Source: Methanobrevibacter sp.
GTDB lineage: Archaea > Methanobacteriota > Methanobacteria > Methanobacteriales > Methanobacteriaceae
Direction of reading: 5' to 3'
Assembly (NCBI GenBank): GCA_009784145.1
Contig: WRCI01000060.1
Location: 1 to 9,159, forward strand
DNA: 9,159 nucleotides
Below the pieces are notes generated by a model, which ran no database searches, was not told where the DNA came from, and saw only the letters and a program-made list of their open reading frames with translations. Numbering within the stretch: position 1 is the first letter of the stretch; the number at the start of each line of letters is the position of its first letter. A program made the position numbers and the translations under genes. Positions 5,405 to 9,159 of the stretch are shown one piece after another.

Positions 5405-6559
5405 ATGGCTGATGAACTAACTGTAATCATAGAATCTTTTGGTATTCCACCAGAAGCACTTCTTGCAATAATATTTGTTGCAATTGTAGTTCTTGGTGCA
5501 GTTGTGGTTATTATTATAACTAGACCACTATTGGAAATTTATCCTTATCTCCTTACAAATGCTAAAGTGAGAGCAAGAAAAGGAAAATTGTTTGATGAAA
5601 AACAATTTTCTGAAATCATTGAAGCTGATGATGTAAATGAAATAGTAAATTATCTTAGAGGTTTCCCAGATTATTTAGAACATTTAGAAAAACATTCTGT
5701 TGAAAAATCATTGGATATTCAACTTGCAAAAACTTATGTTTTACTTGCAAGAATTGTTCCTGATGATATAGGGAAAGCTTTTGCAGTTTTATCTAAAAAA
5801 CCAGATATAAATAATATAAAAAGTCTTATTACAGCTAAAGAAGCTAATTTAACTAAAGAGGAAACTTTAAACCTTTTAGTTCCAGTAGGTAAATTGTATA
5901 ATACATGCGAACAACTAGTTGATGTTACTACTGTTGAAGATATTGTTGCAAGATTAGATGGAACTGAATATGGTCCTGTTTTAGAAGATTCTTTAAGTCA
6001 ATATGAAGAAAAACAGATGGTTTTACCTTTAGAATTTGCATTAGACAAATATTATTTAGAAAGTCTCATATTAGCATCTAGTGTTCCAGCTGATGAAAAT
6101 ACAACAATATTACACTCTTATATTGGTTCACAAATCGATATAACAAATTTAAAGTTGATTATTCGGGGGAAAGCTGATGGTTTAGATTATGAAGCTATTT
6201 CTCCTTATATAGTTGAAAATGGATATCAGATTAAGGAATGGAAATTGAAAGATTTAATGGAAGCAGATAATATACCTACACTTATTAATGGTTTAGAAGG
6301 TACTGATTATTATACAGTTCTCAATGAAGCTGTTACAATTTTCAATGAATCTGGATCAGTTTCAATTTTTGAAAATGCTTTAGATGAATATCTTATAGAT
6401 TATGCAAATGATCTTTCTTTAAAGAAACCATTAGGTATTGGTCCTATTATTGGATATCTTAATGAAAAAGAGAAAGAAATAAAAAATCTCAAGATTGTTG
6501 TAAGGGCTAAAAGAGAATCTGGTTTTTCAATGTCTAAAATTCAGGAGATGTTATTATAA
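5405..6559 (+). CDS. ahaC: A-type ATP synthase subunit C (central stalk cap) with N-terminal TM helix
   Basis: This 384-residue protein is the funnel-shaped cap that sits on the K ring and receives the D/F shaft; it is the homologue of V-type subunit d. The core begins at YPYLLTNAKVRARKGKL (46-62), matching the start of the soluble family members, and ends with PLGIGPIIGYLNEKEKEIKN and VVRAKRESGFS, the conserved C-terminal pattern. Three related helical repeats are expected; the recurring NLKxxxxAK/GK phrases (near residues 137, 250 and 357) show this. Before the core is an extra segment with one hydrophobic helix at about 18-39, flanked by acidic residues on the N side (D3, E4, E10, E17) and R40 on the C side. 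This predicts N-out, C-in. The soluble Thermus C subunit lacks this helix. The ATG at 5405 follows GGGGAG at 5393-5398, which overlaps the ahaE stop. Confidence 0.95.
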   Translation: MADELTVIIESFGIPPEALLAIIFVAIVVLGAVVVIIITRPLLEIYPYLLTNAKVRARKGKLFDEKQFSEIIEADDVNEIVNYLRGFPDYLEHLEKHSVEKSLDIQLAKTYVLLARIVPDDIGKAFAVLSKKPDINNIKSLITAKEANLTKEETLNLLVPVGKLYNTCEQLVDVTTVEDIVARLDGTEYGPVLEDSLSQYEEKQMVLPLEFALDKYYLESLILASSVPADENTTILHSYIGSQIDITNLKLIIRGKADGLDYEAISPYIVENGYQIKEWKLKDLMEADNIPTLINGLEGTDYYTVLNEAVTIFNESGSVSIFENALDEYLIDYANDLSLKKPLGIGPIIGYLNEKEKEIKNLKIVVRAKRESGFSMSKIQEMLL

Positions 6560-6602
6560 TTACTAATTTAGTTAAATATTCAAAATTTTTGGAGATGTTA
6601 GT

Positions 6603-6923
6603 ATGGAATCATCTGTAGCTGTTATTGGAGATATTGATACTGTCACTGGTTTTAAACTTGGTGGAGTAAAGAAAGGTTATGAGGTAAAAGATGATAAAGA
6701 TGCTGAAAATGCACTTGATGAATTGATTGATAAGAAAGTATCTGTTATAATTATTACAGAAAAAGTTGCAGATAATATTAGAGAATATATTAATAAAAGA
6801 ATTGGTTCTGATGTATTACCAATGATTATTGAAATACCAGATAAATCTGGCTCATCTGATAGGGGCAGCGACCCTATGGGAGAACTTATCAAAAGAGTTA
6901 TTGGGGTAGAGATGGTTAAATGA
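6603..6923 (+). CDS. ahaF: A-type ATP synthase subunit F (central stalk)
   Basis: This 106-residue soluble protein binds the central shaft subunit D and modulates coupling in the A1 head. The N-terminal Rossmann-like half opens with [19 protein letters not shown] (5-23), the family signature. The strand [14 protein letters not shown] follows at about 46-59. The C-terminal helix carries [16 protein letters not shown] (88-103). There is no membrane segment. The start at 6603 has GGAG at 6591-6594, eight bases upstream. A 43-base gap separates it from ahaC. Its TGA overlaps the ahaA ATG (ATGA at 6920-6923), so F and A are translationally coupled. Confidence 0.95.
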   Translation: MESSVAVIGDIDTVTGFKLGGVKKGYEVKDDKDAENALDELIDKKVSVIIITEKVADNIREYINKRIGSDVLPMIIEIPDKSGSSDRGSDPMGELIKRVIGVEMVK

Positions 6924-8674
6924 TTACAGAAGGAAATATTATTAAGATTGCAGGTCCTGTTATCATCGCAGATGGGATGAGAGGAACTCAAATGTATGAA
7001 ATGGTTAAAGTAGGTAATGACAAGCTCATTGGGGAAATCATTGAGCTTGAAGGCGATACTGCAACCATTCAAGTTTATGAAGAAACAGCTGGGTTAAAAC
7101 CTGGTGAGACGGTAGAAAGTACTGGTGGACCTTTGTCCGTAGAACTTGGACCAGGTATTATGGGTTCAATTTTTGATGGAATTCAAAGACCACTTGAAGT
7201 TATTAAAGATAAAACTGGTGACTTTATTGAAAGAGGTGTAGATGTACCATCTATTGATAAAGATAAAAAATGGACTTTTAAGCCATTAGCTAAAGTAGGA
7301 GACCAAGTTAAAGGTGGAGATGTTCTTGGAGAAGTTCAAGAAACTTCAGCAGTTCTTCAAAAAATTATACTTCCTCCTAATATGGAAGGTACAGTAAAAA
7401 GTATTGTTTCTGAAGGAGAATTTACTGTAGTTGAAGATATTGGTGAGATTGAAACTAAAACTGGTGTGGAAAAAGTTCAAATGCTTCAAAAATGGCCAGT
7501 TAGAAAAGGTCGACCTTACATAGAAAAACTCGATCCAGATATACCTCTTGTTACAGGTCAAAGAGCACAAGATACTTTCTTTTCTATAGCTAAAGGTGGT
7601 GCTGCAGCTATTCCTGGACCTTTTGGTGCAGGTAAAACTGTTACACAACAACAATTAGCTAAATGGGCTGATGCAGATATTATTGTTTATGTTGGTTGCG
7701 GGGAACGTGGAAATGAAATGACTGAGGTTCTTTTAGAGTTCCCAGAATTAAAAGATCCAAAAACTGGAAATCCTTTAATGGACAGAACAGTTCTTATTGC
7801 TAATACTTCTAACATGCCAGTTGCAGCTCGTGAAGCTTGTGTATATACTGGAATTACTATTGCGGAATACTTCCGTGATCAAGGTTATGATGTAGCTCTT
7901 ATGGCAGATTCAACTTCTCGTTGGGCAGAAGCTATGAGGGAGATTTCAGGAAGACTTGAAGAAATGCCTGGTGAAGAAGGATATCCAGCATATCTTGCTT
8001 CAAGACTTGCTCAGTTCTATGAAAGAGCTGGAAGAGTTAACACAATTGGAACTGATAGTAAAGTTGCATCTGTTTCTGTTGTTGGAGCAGTTTCTCCTCC
8101 TGGAGGAGATTTATCTGAACCAGTTACACAAAACACTTTACGTATTTGTAAGGTATTTTGGGCATTAGATGCATCTCTTGCAGATAAACGTCATTTCCCT
8201 TCAATTGATTGGTTACAAAGCTATTCATTGTATGTTGATAGTGTACAAGATTGGTGGAAAGAAACTGTTGGAGGAGATTGGAGAGCTGTTCGTGATGAAG
8301 CTATGGTTTTATTACAGAAAGAATCTGAACTTCAAGAAATTGTACAGCTTGTTGGTCCTGATGCACTTCCAGACAGTGAACAAGTTACATTAGAAACTAC
8401 TCGTATGTTAAGAGAAGATTTCTTACAACAAAATGCATACCATGAAGTTGACACTTATTGTTCACCTATAAAGCAATTTGGACTTTTAAATACTATTATA
8501 CTTTTCCAAGAAGAGGCAAGTAAAGCTATTGAAAGAGGCGCTTCATCAAAAGATATTATTGGACTTACTGTTAAAGAAGAAATTGGTAGGTTGAAATTTG
8601 TTGCTGAAGATGAATTCCCTGTAAAGGTGAAAGCTGTTCAAGAAGAAATTGTTAAACAATGTGGTGAGGTGTAA
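6920..8674 (+). CDS. ahaA: A-type ATP synthase catalytic subunit A
   Basis: This is the 584-residue catalytic subunit, three copies per enzyme, that makes or hydrolyses ATP at the A/B interfaces in the cytoplasm. In order it has an N-terminal beta barrel (about 1-70), the 'non-homologous region' insert special to A subunits (about 115-185), the nucleotide domain (about 190-435) and a helical C-terminal domain. The Walker A motif is GPFGAGKT at 233-240, with K239 and T240. The catalytic glutamate is E262 in GCGERGNE. The Walker B-type motif is LMADSTSR (327-334), followed by [10 protein letters not shown] from 392. All expected catalytic residues are present. The length is normal and the P-loop is not interrupted by an intein. 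The ATG overlaps the ahaF stop by four bases (ATGA). A ribosome binding site may be GGGGTAGAG near 6903-6911, but coupling to F is the likelier main route. Confidence 0.98.
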   Translation: MITEGNIIKIAGPVIIADGMRGTQMYEMVKVGNDKLIGEIIELEGDTATIQVYEETAGLKPGETVESTGGPLSVELGPGIMGSIFDGIQRPLEVIKDKTGDFIERGVDVPSIDKDKKWTFKPLAKVGDQVKGGDVLGEVQETSAVLQKIILPPNMEGTVKSIVSEGEFTVVEDIGEIETKTGVEKVQMLQKWPVRKGRPYIEKLDPDIPLVTGQRAQDTFFSIAKGGAAAIPGPFGAGKTVTQQQLAKWADADIIVYVGCGERGNEMTEVLLEFPELKDPKTGNPLMDRTVLIANTSNMPVAAREACVYTGITIAEYFRDQGYDVALMADSTSRWAEAMREISGRLEEMPGEEGYPAYLASRLAQFYERAGRVNTIGTDSKVASVSVVGAVSPPGGDLSEPVTQNTLRICKVFWALDASLADKRHFPSIDWLQSYSLYVDSVQDWWKETVGGDWRAVRDEAMVLLQKESELQEIVQLVGPDALPDSEQVTLETTRMLREDFLQQNAYHEVDTYCSPIKQFGLLNTIILFQEEASKAIERGASSKDIIGLTVKEEIGRLKFVAEDEFPVKVKAVQEEIVKQCGEV

Positions 8675-8676
8675 AA

Positions 8677-9159
8677 ATGAATACTAATATTAAAACTAGA
8701 GAATACACCACTGTTACTGAAGTTGCTGGTCCTTTAATGGTTGTTGAAGGAGTAGAAGGTGTTGGTTATAGTGAGATAGTAGAGATTAAAACACCTGATG
8801 GAGAAAACAGAAAAGGTCAAGTTCTTGAGGTTAGAAAAGACATTGCAGTTATTCAAGTTTTCGAAGGAACAGATAATTTAAATACTAAAAATACTAAAAC
8901 TCGTTTTACTGGAGAAACAGCTAAAATTGGTGTTTCTTTAGAAATGTTAGGACGTCAATTTAATGGTGCTGGTGAACCTATTGATAATGGTCCAGATATC
9001 ATATCAGAAAAAGAATTAGATATTAATGGTAGTCCGATGAATCCTTCTGCAAGAGAATTCCCTGCAGAATTTATTCAAACAGGTATTTCTACTATTGATG
9101 GAATGAATACTTTAGTAAGAGGTCAAAAGTTACCTATCTTTTCAGGATCTGGTTTACCT
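8677..9159 (+). CDS. ahaB: A-type ATP synthase subunit B (partial, cut by window end)
   Basis: The first 161 codons of the non-catalytic nucleotide-binding subunit B are present; the frame is still open at the right edge. Full-length B subunits are about 460 residues, so roughly the N-terminal third is seen. Residues 10-75 form the N-terminal barrel ([20 protein letters not shown], then [19 protein letters not shown]). Next come the family phrases [16 protein letters not shown] (91-106), [17 protein letters not shown] and [13 protein letters not shown] (149-161). The last is the degenerate P-loop equivalent that marks B rather than A. The ATG at 8677 lies two bases after the ahaA stop, with GGTGAGGTG at 8663-8671 as the ribosome binding site. 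Subunit D is expected downstream of the window. Confidence 0.97.
   Translation, partial: MNTNIKTREYTTVTEVAGPLMVVEGVEGVGYSEIVEIKTPDGENRKGQVLEVRKDIAVIQVFEGTDNLNTKNTKTRFTGETAKIGVSLEMLGRQFNGAGEPIDNGPDIISEKELDINGSPMNPSAREFPAEFIQTGISTIDGMNTLVRGQKLPIFSGSGLP

Noticed and set aside
6677..7072. 131-codon open frame on the minus strand across ahaF/ahaA
   Set aside because: It is antisense to two well-conserved subunits, its translation resembles no family, and no promoter or ribosome binding site is apparent.
7346..7654. 102-codon open frame on the minus strand inside ahaA
   Set aside because: Cysteine-, serine- and phenylalanine-rich nonsense composition typical of a shadow frame of a conserved gene.
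7616..7660. Intein at the A-subunit P-loop
   Set aside because: Some archaeal A subunits carry an intein here, but [13 protein letters not shown] reads through without interruption and the length is the normal 584 residues.
1..9159. tRNA, rRNA or mobile element
   Set aside because: No cloverleaf-like GC-rich stretch, no rRNA-like conserved segment and no transposase or terminal inverted repeats were seen.

Overview
The window carries most of an archaeal A1Ao-type ATP synthase operon, in the order H-I-K-E-C-F-A-B. The B subunit is cut by the right edge of the window. Strong AT richness, archaeal-style purine-rich BRE plus TATA elements, GGAG/GGTG ribosome binding sites, a duplicated K proteolipid and this subunit order together point to a low-GC member of the Methanobacteriales. 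A gut or rumen Methanobrevibacter-like methanogen is the most likely source. That assignment rests on gene content and style; no rRNA gene is present.

Layout. Positions 1-203 hold a very AT-rich leader with a 15-bp tandem repeat array and a probable promoter. Two membrane-protein genes follow (204-569 and about 576-1259). The first is a small four-helix protein I cannot assign to a family. The second is an SdpI/DUF1648-family protein. Positions 1260-1776 contain no gene. They hold an array of about 15 copies of a 20-bp repeat that begins inside the last codons of the SdpI-like gene, then a cluster of short direct and inverted repeats, then a well-formed BRE/TATA promoter directly before ahaH. 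From 1777 to the end, every gene is on the plus strand and tightly packed. The exceptions are a 155-bp AT-rich gap before ahaK, which looks like an internal promoter/leader, and a 43-bp gap before ahaF.

How the genes work together. H and E form the coiled-coil peripheral stalks. I is the stator membrane subunit, with the essential arginines of the ion path. K forms the ion-translocating rotor ring. C caps the ring and couples it to the central stalk, of which F is a part. A is the catalytic nucleotide-binding subunit and B the non-catalytic one. The stalk subunit D is expected just past the window. Both hairpins of the duplicated K keep the full ion-binding set (Q in the outer helix; E-T-Q-x-x-Y in the inner helix), which fits Na+ coupling and a ring with one ion site per hairpin.

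Most of the window is a conserved housekeeping machine. The parts worth a second look are the 20-bp dyad-containing repeat array and the operator-like repeats upstream of ahaH, the N-terminal transmembrane helix on subunit C (absent from the soluble C subunit of Thermus), the separate leader of ahaK, and the SdpI-like pair with no visible toxin partner. I see no clear evidence of a wholly new system.
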